A stretch of DNA of 5,699 nucleotides, taken from Lachnospiraceae bacterium UBA1258. GTDB lineage: Bacteria > Bacillota > Clostridia > Lachnospirales > Lachnospiraceae. The notes under the pieces are model-generated. The model saw only the letters and a list, made by a program, of their open reading frames with translations, was not told the origin of the DNA and did no database searches. A program made the translations under genes and the position numbers. Positions 1 to 5,699 of the stretch are shown piece after piece. Each line of letters starts with the position of its first letter. Position 1 is the first letter of the stretch. The DNA lies in NCBI GenBank assembly GCA_002308235.1, contig DBVS01000032.1, forward strand, positions 10,269-15,967, given 5' to 3'.

Positions 1-213
1 GAGTTCCCCGTAACCACCAAACTTGAAAAAGCAAAGCCCGTTTTGAAGGTTCTTCCCGGATGGAAATGCGATATCCGCGGTATCAGAAATTATGATGACC
101 TTCCCAAGGCCTGCCGCGATTATGTTGAATTCGTGGAAAAAGAAATCGGATATCCCATTACCATGGTCAGCAACGGACCCGGAAGAGACGATATCATTTA
201 TCGTAAGAAATAA
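1..213 (+). CDS. purA: Adenylosuccinate synthetase, C-terminal fragment (5' end outside window)
   Basis: This open frame enters from the left edge and ends at TAA 211-213, giving the last 70 residues of a protein. The tail contains VLPGWKCDIRG, then a DLPKACRDYVEFVEKEIG segment, then PITMVSNGPGRDDII and a final YRKK. This order (PGW..DI, LP..CR.YV.F.E, VSNGPGRD) is the conserved C-terminus of PurA, which joins IMP and aspartate using GTP to make adenylosuccinate in AMP synthesis, in the cytoplasm. The GTP- and IMP-binding parts lie outside the window, so catalytic completeness cannot be judged. It is a housekeeping gene, convergent with the regulator gene to its right and separated from it by a terminator, and is unlikely to be functionally linked to the sugar operon. 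Confidence 0.93.
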   Translation, partial: EFPVTTKLEKAKPVLKVLPGWKCDIRGIRNYDDLPKACRDYVEFVEKEIGYPITMVSNGPGRDDIIYRKK

Positions 214-216
214 AAG

Positions 217-238
217 ATCCTTCGACTCCGCTCAGGAT
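217..238. repeat. Small imperfect palindrome resembling a dispersed intergenic repeat
   Basis: Just after the purA stop, ATCCT (217-221) and AGGAT (234-238) form a 5-bp inverted repeat around a 12-base loop containing CGACTCCGCTC. From memory, short elements reading CCTTCGACTCCGCTCAGGAT recur between genes in many bacterial genomes, including Firmicutes. The match is recalled, not searched. It may be a nonautonomous palindromic repeat, or simply part of the purA 3' untranslated region. It lacks a T-tract, so it is not a convincing terminator. Confidence 0.45.
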
Positions 239-306
239 AACAGATAAAGCCGCTCGGAAAGCTGGGAGCGTCATAAGACAGTAATGTTTAAGAATTTAAG
301 AATGGG

Positions 307-334
307 AAGGCGTGGCTTTGGTCACGCCTTTTAT
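307..334 (+). terminator. Rho-independent terminator of purA, possibly bidirectional
   Basis: AAGGCGTG (307-314) and CACGCCTT (323-330) form a perfect 8-bp GC-rich stem with an 8-base loop, optionally closed by a further G-U pair. On the plus strand the stem runs into TTTTATAT, a short T-rich tail, so it should end purA transcripts about 94 bases after the stop codon. On the minus strand the stem begins immediately after the regulator's stop codon (331-333), but the following bases are CCCATTCTT, a poorer T-tract. It can still fold there and may serve both converging genes. Confidence 0.8.
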
Positions 335-1086
335 ATACTGTCAGTATGGGCACTGCCTGCGCGGATATTTCGGCGGTAATCCTTGGGGGTGCAGCCGTAT
401 TTCTTTTTAAAAACATTCTGAAAGTAGCTTTGAGTGGAAAAGCAAAGGTACTCGCTTATCTCACTGACGGTCTTATCCGTGTGATGAAGTAAACTCTTTG
501 CTTCCTCCAGTTTACGGCGCATTATGAATTCGCTTATGTTAAAACCCAGTTCCCGCTTGAACCTTTTGGAAAGGGTGCTCCTGTCCATGTTCAGGGACAG
601 TGCCAGGTTTGTCACAGAGAGCTTTTGATTTACATGATTTGAAATGTACTGGATACAGTCGAAAATCTCACGGGACATTCCTCCCGGGATCTTGGCCTCC
701 GATACACGCTTTGCATAATCCAGGGCAGCAGTCCTGTTTAGAAAAAGAACCGCTGTGGGATCCGACATACGTTCCGCTTCCTTGATGTAGAAATCCGACA
801 GCTGGTAGGCTGTTTCGATATCAAGGCCTCCGGCTATGGAACTCCTGGTAATGAGGGTTACGGAAGCGATGAGTATGTTCTTTGCTTGCCTCAGGGAGTC
901 GGCTGCCACGTTGCCTTCAATAAGTTTTGGGATGTTTTCAAAGAGATCCGAAAGTCCTTTTACATTCCCTTTCTCAATGAGACTGAGATATTCCTGCTCA
1001 AAATGGTAGGTATTGTGATAGTGTTCATTTTCTTTTGATTCTATGAGGGCTTTTTCAAGCTCCGTATGCAAGGTTTCTTTTTTCAT
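331..1086 (-). CDS. AraC-family transcriptional regulator, short form without a cupin sensor domain
   Basis: The 251-residue product ends in a typical AraC/XylS DNA-binding domain. Its first helix-turn-helix is near residues 155-181 (KLSVTNLALSLNMDRSTLSK region) and its second near 206-239, closing with the family signature FKKKYGCTPKDYRR. Residues about 30-130 are predicted helical and resemble the helical middle segment of Firmicutes AraC regulators (DSLRQAKNILI, then ITRSSIAGGLDIETAYQLSDFYI). There is no N-terminal cupin or other obvious ligand domain. I chose ATG 1086 because CGGGAG lies 6 bases upstream. A GTG at 1110 would add eight residues but has no ribosome binding site. It is divergent from the transporter operon, so it is the likely local regulator: activator of the operon and repressor of itself. 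The ligand is unknown. The family call is firm and the target is inferred from position. Confidence 0.92.
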   Translation of the reverse strand: MKKETLHTELEKALIESKENEHYHNTYHFEQEYLSLIEKGNVKGLSDLFENIPKLIEGNVAADSLRQAKNILIASVTLITRSSIAGGLDIETAYQLSDFYIKEAERMSDPTAVLFLNRTAALDYAKRVSEAKIPGGMSREIFDCIQYISNHVNQKLSVTNLALSLNMDRSTLSKRFKRELGFNISEFIMRRKLEEAKSLLHHTDKTVSEISEYLCFSTQSYFQNVFKKKYGCTPKDYRRNIRAGSAHTDSI

Positions 1087-1092
1087 GGAATG

Positions 1093-1098
1093 CTCCCG
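1093..1098 (-). promoter_or_regulatory. Ribosome binding site that decides the regulator start
   Basis: On the minus strand CGGGAG precedes the ATG at 1086-1084 with a 6-base spacer. The upstream in-frame GTG (1110-1108) has no purine-rich sequence at a usable distance, so the shorter 251-residue protein is favoured. Confidence 0.7.
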
Positions 1099-1107
1099 TA
1101 AAACCGC

Positions 1108-1143
1108 CACATAATTACAATAAACTTCACACCATTACAATAA
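1108..1143. promoter_or_regulatory. Two-copy direct repeat with 20-bp period, candidate AraC-type operator
   Basis: CACATAATTACAATAA (1108-1123) and CACACCATTACAATAA (1128-1143) agree at 14 of 16 bases, with the last 10 identical, and start exactly 20 bp apart, close to two helical turns. AraC-family dimers commonly bind direct repeats of about 16-17 bp spaced about 21 bp apart, as at araI. The second copy abuts the -10 hexamer of the regulator promoter, so binding should repress the regulator gene. It also lies at or just upstream of the rightward -35 region, where an activator would sit. A third core, TTACAAT, occurs at 1161-1167. The repeats are seen directly; binding by the adjacent regulator is inferred. 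Confidence 0.6.
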
Positions 1144-1148
1144 TTGTA
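1136..1148. repeat. Perfect 13-bp palindrome in the divergent promoter
   Basis: TACAAT-A-ATTGTA is an inverted repeat with 6-bp arms around one central base. Its left arm is the core of the second direct repeat, and its right arm is the -10 hexamer of the leftward promoter. It may be a separate operator half-site arrangement, or a by-product of an AT-rich repeat core lying next to a -10 box. Confidence 0.5.
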
Positions 1149-1172
1149 CTTTTTCCGATGTTACAATGTCAA
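1143..1172 (-). promoter_or_regulatory. Strong vegetative promoter of the AraC-family gene
   Basis: Read on the minus strand, TTGACA (1172-1167) is a perfect -35 box, followed after 18 bp by TACAAT (1148-1143), which matches 5 of 6 bases of the -10 consensus. Transcription would start near 1136, leaving a leader of about 50 bases that runs through both direct repeats before the start codon at 1086. Confidence 0.75.
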
Positions 1173-1178
1173 TATAAA
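1144..1178 (+). promoter_or_regulatory. Weak, probably activator-dependent promoter of the transporter operon
   Basis: Two -10 candidates exist: TATAAA (1173-1178) and TACAAT (1162-1167), each 5 of 6 to consensus. Neither has a good -35. The bases 17 bp upstream of TATAAA are TTTTTC (1150-1155), and those upstream of TACAAT are AATAAT (1139-1144), inside the second direct repeat. A decent -10 without a -35, next to an operator-like repeat, suits AraC-type activation. Which -10 is used cannot be decided from the sequence. Confidence 0.5.
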
Positions 1179-1200
1179 CACGAGATTCTGCCATGTTGAA

Positions 1201-1204
1201 AGGA
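1201..1204 (+). promoter_or_regulatory. Ribosome binding site of the transporter gene
   Basis: AGGA lies 7 bases upstream of ATG 1212. An out-of-frame ATG at 1193 has no such site, supporting 1212 as the start. Confidence 0.7.
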
Positions 1205-1211
1205 ACCAGAA

Positions 1212-2759
1212 ATGAAGACTTCAATCGTAGAAAACAGGATATTTGCATCCAGGATCAAATCCGCGGAAGTTACGGCCAAAGAAAAATGGCTGGGATATCT
1301 TATGGGGCCGGCGGGAGCCCTTCTTTTGAACGCCGTGCTGGCTACCTACCTCAATGTTTACTATACCGATGTCCTGAACCTGACGCCTCTTTGGAATGGG
1401 TTGTTTTTGACTATATTTCCCATTGTTTCAAAGATACTTGATGCTGTTACAAACATATTGATGGGTCAGCTGATCGACCGCACCAAAACAAAGGAAGGCA
1501 AGGCACGTCCCTGGCTGTTGCTGTCGGCGGTGCTTGTCCCGGTTGCCGGGATCCTTCTTTTTACCGTGCCCGAATCAAGCGACCTTGTTAAAGCAATCTG
1601 GGTCATTTTCTCATACAACCTGTTTTATTCACTTGCTTACACCGTATTCAACATGAGCCACGGCCTGATGGTGCCTCTTTCAACAAGAGATTCAAAAGCA
1701 AGGGGCGGGCTTTCGGTCTTTAACCAGATAACCACCATCATGATGTCGGGAATCCTGGTGGCACTTGTGTTCCCCATGGTAATCATGCCCGCTCTGGGAG
1801 TGGACAAGGCCAAGTGGATCACTCTCATGAGTATCCTTTCGATCATTGCATTGCCCTTAACCTTACTTGAGTACTATTTCACCAAGGAAAGAGTCACGGA
1901 AGAACTTGAAGGCAAGGAAGAGTCGGACAAATTGGGCCTTTCGGAGCGGTTAAAGATTCTTTTTACGGATAAGTACATGCTGCTTATCTACCTGTATTTC
2001 TTTATCTATACCACCGGAACAACTTTAAAGAATCTGGGGCTTGTGTATTATTGCAACTATGTGCTTGGCACCTACAACGACGGTGTGACCCAGATGCTTG
2101 TTTCTGTTATCGGCGGTATTCCCATGGGCATGGGAATATTTGCGGTATGGCCCCTTGCCCGTAAATTCGGCAAAAGAAACGTTACCATGTTCGGTTTTGT
2201 GTTATATGCCCTCGGAAGTCTTATATGCTGGATCTTCCCCACAAACATGACGGTGGTGCTTACGGGGCAGTTTATAAAGAACATCGGCGGTCTTCCCTGT
2301 GCCTATGTTTTCATGGCATTGTTTGCGGACTGTCTGGATCACCTTGAGTGGAAATCGGATCTTCGCATGGACGGTGCGGCCATGAGTATCTATAACATCA
2401 TAGCCGTGGCAATGGTGGGACTTATGACCGGTGTGTTTAACTGGATGCTTGCCAAAGCGGGCTATATTGCACCCTTTAATACCACAAGTATTTCCGAGGC
2501 GGCTTCCAGACTGTCTGCCAACGGGTGGATCTCGCAGGTTGCGGTGGAAAACCTGAAACCTGCGGCAGACGGAGTGATCACCGTTGCGATCGCTCAGCCC
2601 TCAACCGTATCATGGGTTATCACTTTTGCATTCCTGGGGCTTGAAGTATTCACGGGAATCGCCTTGGCGATAATACTGTTTTTCTTAAACGTGGAGAAGG
2701 ATCTTCCAAGGAAACAGGCAGAGATCAAGGCACGTCACAAAGGATCGGATGAAGAATGA
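1212..2759 (+). CDS. GPH-family (MelB-like) MFS sugar transporter
   Basis: This 515-residue membrane protein has about 12 hydrophobic segments and the hallmarks of the glycoside-pentoside-hexuronide symporter family. These are YYTDVLNL at 50-57, the TM2-loop signature SKILDAVTNILMG followed by QLIDRTKTKEGKARPWLL (73-103), and ADxxDxxExK with a following R (372-385). It should import an oligosaccharide or glycoside across the cytoplasmic membrane. Its length exceeds the usual 450-470 because of a long loop between the last two membrane segments (about 420-466). Aligned from memory to Salmonella MelB, D55 is kept as D77, but D19, D59, D124 and K377 correspond to L37, N81, N147 and V399, so cation coupling may differ. 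It is the first gene of the operon and overlaps the rhamnosidase by 4 bp, which suggests a rhamnose-bearing substrate. Family is certain; substrate and energetics are inferred. Confidence 0.92.
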   Translation: MKTSIVENRIFASRIKSAEVTAKEKWLGYLMGPAGALLLNAVLATYLNVYYTDVLNLTPLWNGLFLTIFPIVSKILDAVTNILMGQLIDRTKTKEGKARPWLLLSAVLVPVAGILLFTVPESSDLVKAIWVIFSYNLFYSLAYTVFNMSHGLMVPLSTRDSKARGGLSVFNQITTIMMSGILVALVFPMVIMPALGVDKAKWITLMSILSIIALPLTLLEYYFTKERVTEELEGKEESDKLGLSERLKILFTDKYMLLIYLYFFIYTTGTTLKNLGLVYYCNYVLGTYNDGVTQMLVSVIGGIPMGMGIFAVWPLARKFGKRNVTMFGFVLYALGSLICWIFPTNMTVVLTGQFIKNIGGLPCAYVFMALFADCLDHLEWKSDLRMDGAAMSIYNIIAVAMVGLMTGVFNWMLAKAGYIAPFNTTSISEAASRLSANGWISQVAVENLKPAADGVITVAIAQPSTVSWVITFAFLGLEVFTGIALAIILFFLNVEKDLPRKQAEIKARHKGSDEE

Positions 2760-5308
2760 AAGCAGTAAGACTTCGGACTGAGTATTTAAATAATCCCATC
2801 GGCATAGATATGGCGCACCCCCGAATGTTCTGGAACTGTGAGGGCGGTGTAAAGCAGACCGCTTACCGGATAGTCACGGACAAGTGGGACAGCGGAAAAG
2901 TGGAAAGCTCCTCAATGCATGCAGACTATCCTTTGGAACTATCCTCAAGAGAGCGGGTTTGCTGGAATATCTGTCTGTGGGATGAAAACGGCCTGCAGGG
3001 CGAATGGAGCGAAGCCTTCTTTGAAACAGGGCTTTTAACGCACGATGACTGGAACAGTCAATGGATAACCGGCGACTATGTTCCGTCGAAAAAGAAACGC
3101 TATCCCGCGGATCATTTCAGGAAAAGATTTACGGTTTCCGACGTTTCCAAGGCAAGGCTATATATTTCCGCCTGCGGGCTTTACGAGGCTTTCATAAACG
3201 GAAAGCGGGCCGGAGACTTTGTACTTGCTCCCGGGTCTACGGATTACAGAAAGCGGATACAGTATCAGACCTATGACGTTACCGATCTTCTTAAAGCAGG
3301 AGAGAATAAACTGGTCCTGGTGCTGGCAGACGGCTGGTACCGGGGTTCCATCGGCGCCAAGGGCTTTACCTGCGTGTTTGGTAAAGAAACTGCTGTGATC
3401 GCGCAATTGGAGATGACAGACCACAAAGGGAACGTGACCACCGTCAGCACCGACGGATCCTTCGAATGGAGTAATGACGGCGAGATCAGATTTGCGGATC
3501 TTAAGGACGGAGAGATAATTGACTTAAACAGTCAACCAACCTTTTCAGGCCATGCAAAGGTCTGCGCCAAAGCAGTTATTCTTACTTCGGGCAACAATAC
3601 CTTTATAAGGGAGCAGGAGTGTTTTGAACCCATCAGGTCCTTTAAGGCCCCGTCGGGTAAGTTAATATATGAGTTCCGGCAAAATCTGGCAGGAATACTT
3701 GCTTTCAAGGTCAATGCCCGAAAGGGAGACAGGATCGATATCCGCCTGGGAGAGATGCTGGATGCAAACGGCGAACTTACCCTTAAGAACATACAGTGTA
3801 TCCGTAAAGGAAAAAGGACCCCGCTTCAACAGATCAGCCTTATCTGCAAAGAAGGGCTTAACGAATATCACGGAAGATTTACCATATCCGGTTTTAAATA
3901 TGCGGAGGTTTCTTTGACCCGACCCGACAGCACGGTATTGTTCGACCTGCGGCAGATTGCCCTTTATTCCGATATTCCCACAGCCGGTAAATTCGAGTGT
4001 GATAACGATCTTATCAATACCTTCGTACAAAACACCCTGTGGTCTTTAAAGAGCAACTCCGCCGATGTTCCCACGGACTGCCCCACCAGGGAGAGAATGG
4101 GATGGACCGGCGACAGTCAGGTGTTCTTCAATACCGCTTCTTTTCTCACGGAATATGCTGCTTTTGCAAGAAAGCATCTGCGGGACATATACGATCGACA
4201 GGATAAAAACGGGAGATTACCCCAGATTGCACCCTACAACGCTGAAGACTGGTTCATGGACGTAATGAACGGATCCGTGGGCTGGGCCGATGCGGGTGTT
4301 CTCATTCCTTACAGGTTTTACCAAAAATACGGTGACGACAGACTTCTGCGACAGTATTACCCGGACATGGTCAGATACGCAAAGTTCATGATCCGTCGCT
4401 GCGGCAGGCCCAAGGGGATCTACGCCGTATATGCAAAGCCTCTTCACCTTTCGAAAAAGAACAGAAAGTACGGGGTAAACACCGGACAGTCTTACGGTGA
4501 ATGGGCAGAGCCTTCGGATGTTAAGGCCGTTGTCTGGACGGATTTTTGCGTGCCTCATCCCGAGGAGAGCATGGCCTATACTTCATACATTCTTTCTCTC
4601 ATGACGGTAATTTCCGATATCGTGGGAAATACGGAGGACAAGGCACTGTTTACGGAGTATGCGGAGGGTGTGAAGGAAGCTTATCGGGAACTTGTGACCA
4701 AGCCTGCCCACACTCTTGATACCGACAGGCAGGCTAAGCTTGTGAGACCGCTTTACATGGAGCTTCTCACAGAAGAACAGACGGAATTTGCAAGAATTCG
4801 CCTGATAAAGGCGCTGGACAATTACGGGTGGCGCCTGGGGACCGGTTTTCTTTCTACTCCATTTATTTTGGATGTTTTGGCGACCTTTGATATCGAAGCC
4901 TGCTACAGACTCCTTGAAAATGAAGAAAAGCCCGGGTGGCTTTATATGGCCAAGCACTCCACGGGTACCGTATGGGAAGACTGGGACGGTCCGGAAGGTT
5001 CACAGGCCGGGATCGCAAGTCTTAACCATTACTCCAAGGGGGCTGTTACAGAATGGCTCTTTAAGGGGATGTGCGGCATCAATGTTGTTGGGGAAAACCG
5101 ATTTAAGATCGCTCCCGTGATCGGAGGCAAAGAAACCTTCGCAAAGGGCAGCTATGATTCGATCTACGGCAGAATATCGGCAGAGTGGCGAAGGAACGGA
5201 GAAAAGGTTTCTTTTTCCCTGTCGATCCCCGTTAACACCACTGCTGAATTCGTGTACAATGGAATCGTCAAGGAATTTCAGCCCGGAAACTATGAATTCG
5301 AGGTATAG
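2756..5308 (+). CDS. GH78 alpha-L-rhamnosidase, cytoplasmic
   Basis: The 850-residue product matches the full GH78 architecture. It has an Ig/fibronectin-like N-terminal domain (about 1-92, with LNNPIGIDMAHPRMFW), a jelly-roll Bac_rhamnosid_N domain (about 120-285), a concanavalin-like domain (about 290-405), the six-hairpin catalytic barrel (about 410-765) and a C-terminal beta domain (about 770-845). The barrel contains DCPTRERMGWTGD (441-453), whose E446 is the expected general acid. It also has LPQIAPYNAEDWFMDVMNGS with VGWADAG after it, and TVWEDW (738-743), whose E741 fits the general base, followed by SLNHYSKG with H758. It should hydrolyse terminal alpha-L-rhamnose with inversion. No signal peptide is present, so it acts on imported substrate. 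Its ATG overlaps the transporter stop as ATGA, implying translational coupling. Length is normal and no key motif is missing. The aglycone or glycan is unknown. Confidence 0.95.
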   Translation: MKAVRLRTEYLNNPIGIDMAHPRMFWNCEGGVKQTAYRIVTDKWDSGKVESSSMHADYPLELSSRERVCWNICLWDENGLQGEWSEAFFETGLLTHDDWNSQWITGDYVPSKKKRYPADHFRKRFTVSDVSKARLYISACGLYEAFINGKRAGDFVLAPGSTDYRKRIQYQTYDVTDLLKAGENKLVLVLADGWYRGSIGAKGFTCVFGKETAVIAQLEMTDHKGNVTTVSTDGSFEWSNDGEIRFADLKDGEIIDLNSQPTFSGHAKVCAKAVILTSGNNTFIREQECFEPIRSFKAPSGKLIYEFRQNLAGILAFKVNARKGDRIDIRLGEMLDANGELTLKNIQCIRKGKRTPLQQISLICKEGLNEYHGRFTISGFKYAEVSLTRPDSTVLFDLRQIALYSDIPTAGKFECDNDLINTFVQNTLWSLKSNSADVPTDCPTRERMGWTGDSQVFFNTASFLTEYAAFARKHLRDIYDRQDKNGRLPQIAPYNAEDWFMDVMNGSVGWADAGVLIPYRFYQKYGDDRLLRQYYPDMVRYAKFMIRRCGRPKGIYAVYAKPLHLSKKNRKYGVNTGQSYGEWAEPSDVKAVVWTDFCVPHPEESMAYTSYILSLMTVISDIVGNTEDKALFTEYAEGVKEAYRELVTKPAHTLDTDRQAKLVRPLYMELLTEEQTEFARIRLIKALDNYGWRLGTGFLSTPFILDVLATFDIEACYRLLENEEKPGWLYMAKHSTGTVWEDWDGPEGSQAGIASLNHYSKGAVTEWLFKGMCGINVVGENRFKIAPVIGGKETFAKGSYDSIYGRISAEWRRNGEKVSFSLSIPVNTTAEFVYNGIVKEFQPGNYEFEV
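5300..5303 (+). promoter_or_regulatory. Ribosome binding site of the GH3 gene, inside the rhamnosidase 3' end
   Basis: GAGG lies 8 bases before ATG 5312 and overlaps the last codons of the rhamnosidase. With only 3 bases between that stop codon and this ATG, ribosomes can pass from one gene to the next. Confidence 0.65.
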
Positions 5309-5311
5309 ATC

Positions 5312-5699
5312 ATGAAACTTGAAGATTATGAAAAGAAACACATCGATTATTTAAGAGACCATGCGGCGGAGTGCACCCTTTTCCTTAAAAGGGACGAAGC
5401 CTTCCCCATAAAGGAACCGGGAACCCTGGCTCTTTACGGTAACGGTGCACGGAACACCATAAAGGGCGGCACAGGCTCAGGCGATGTGGACTCAAGATTC
5501 TTTGTAAATTTTGAAAACGGTCTGTCCGATGCGGGCTTTAAGGTCCTGACCAAGGAGTGGCTCGATCGCTACGATGAGATCATAAAAGCCGGGCACAAAG
5601 ACTATATCAGGGAAGAAAAAGCAGCATCCCGCAAAGCAGGTTACCTGCCTGTGGTATTTTCCATGGGATATTTTCCCGCGGAACCGGACTACGATCTGA
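5312..5699 (+). CDS. GH3 glycosidase (beta-glucosidase-like) with inverted domain order, N-terminal part only
   Basis: The frame starts at ATG 5312 and stays open to the window edge, giving 129 residues. The start MKLEDYEKKHIDYLRDHAAE is followed by CTLFLKRDEAFPI, LALYGNGARNTI (39-50), KGGTGSGDV (51-59) and EPDYDL (124-129). The ALYG.GA then GG.GSG.V pattern belongs to the GH3 C-terminal (alpha/beta sandwich) domain, yet here it begins the protein. This fits the domain-inverted GH3 enzymes described from Butyrivibrio and Ruminococcus, in which the TIM-barrel domain with the nucleophile Asp follows. That barrel is outside the window, so the sugar specificity (beta-glucoside, xyloside or other) cannot be read. 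No signal peptide is seen, so it should be cytoplasmic. In the operon it plausibly removes the sugar exposed after the rhamnosidase acts. Confidence 0.88.
   Translation, partial: MKLEDYEKKHIDYLRDHAAECTLFLKRDEAFPIKEPGTLALYGNGARNTIKGGTGSGDVDSRFFVNFENGLSDAGFKVLTKEWLDRYDEIIKAGHKDYIREEKAASRKAGYLPVVFSMGYFPAEPDYDL

Noticed and set aside
251..270. CGCTC/GAGCG hairpin after purA as a terminator or small RNA
   Set aside because: The stem is only 5 bp with a 10-base loop and no T-tract. The 8-bp stem at 307-330 is a much better terminator.
1087..1110. Longer regulator start at GTG 1110
   Set aside because: There is no Shine-Dalgarno sequence near it, the codon lies in the candidate operator repeat, and ATG 1086 has CGGGAG at 6 bases.
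1087..1211. A catabolite-repression (cre) site in the divergent promoter
   Set aside because: I looked for a WTGNAANCGNWNNCW-like sequence and found no acceptable match in this region.
1193..1441. An 82-codon frame opening at ATG 1193, ahead of the transporter start, that could be a leader peptide
   Set aside because: It has no ribosome binding site, runs out of frame into the transporter gene, and its product shows no recognisable composition or family. It is a shadow frame.
3158..5341. Several antisense frames of 86-124 codons opposite the rhamnosidase gene and reaching past its stop codon
   Set aside because: They lie opposite a well-supported GH78 gene, lack ribosome binding sites or family motifs, and are what a long GC-moderate gene produces by chance.
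1..5699. CRISPR array, insertion sequence, tRNA, riboswitch, phage or defence genes
   Set aside because: No regularly spaced repeats beyond the two operator copies, no transposase motifs, no tRNA cloverleaf and no conserved riboswitch core are visible. The window is explained by a housekeeping gene end plus a glycoside-utilisation locus.

Overview
The window looks like a piece of a Lachnospiraceae-type genome (Clostridia, gut or rumen, Butyrivibrio-like). The evidence is the PurA tail ending, the moderate GC content, a GPH-type transporter subtype and a rhamnosidase typical of plant-glycan-degrading Firmicutes, and a GH3 enzyme that begins with its C-type domain, an arrangement described in Butyrivibrio and Ruminococcus. 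The species cannot be fixed from this sequence.

Layout. Bases 1-213 are the 3' end of purA (adenylosuccinate synthetase), a housekeeping gene. A 117-bp intergenic stretch follows, with a small dispersed-repeat-like palindrome and a rho-independent terminator that sits exactly between the convergent purA and araC-type genes. Bases 331-1086 (minus strand) encode a short AraC-family regulator with no recognisable cupin sensor domain. The 125-bp divergent region (1087-1211) is the most information-rich non-coding part. It holds a near-consensus promoter for the regulator (TTGACA, 18 bp, TACAAT). It also holds a 16-bp direct repeat in two copies exactly 20 bp apart, a perfect 13-bp palindrome, and a weak promoter for the rightward operon.

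The rightward operon has a GPH/MelB-type sugar transporter (1212-2759), an intracellular GH78 alpha-L-rhamnosidase (2756-5308, 4-bp ATGA overlap) and the start of a domain-inverted GH3 glycosidase (5312 to the window end, 3-bp gap). The genes are packed tightly enough for one transcript with coupled translation.

Inferred function: the transporter brings in an intact rhamnosylated glycoside, possibly a rhamnosyl-glucoside such as a rutinoside or another plant secondary-metabolite glycoside. GH78 removes the terminal L-rhamnose in the cytoplasm and GH3 removes the exposed beta-linked sugar. The AraC-type protein probably activates this operon and represses its own gene. No CRISPR, phage, defence or transposon feature is visible. 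The locus is an ordinary glycoside-utilisation cassette. Its more unusual points are the operator layout, the sensor-less regulator, and a transporter that appears to lack most of the charged coupling residues of MelB.
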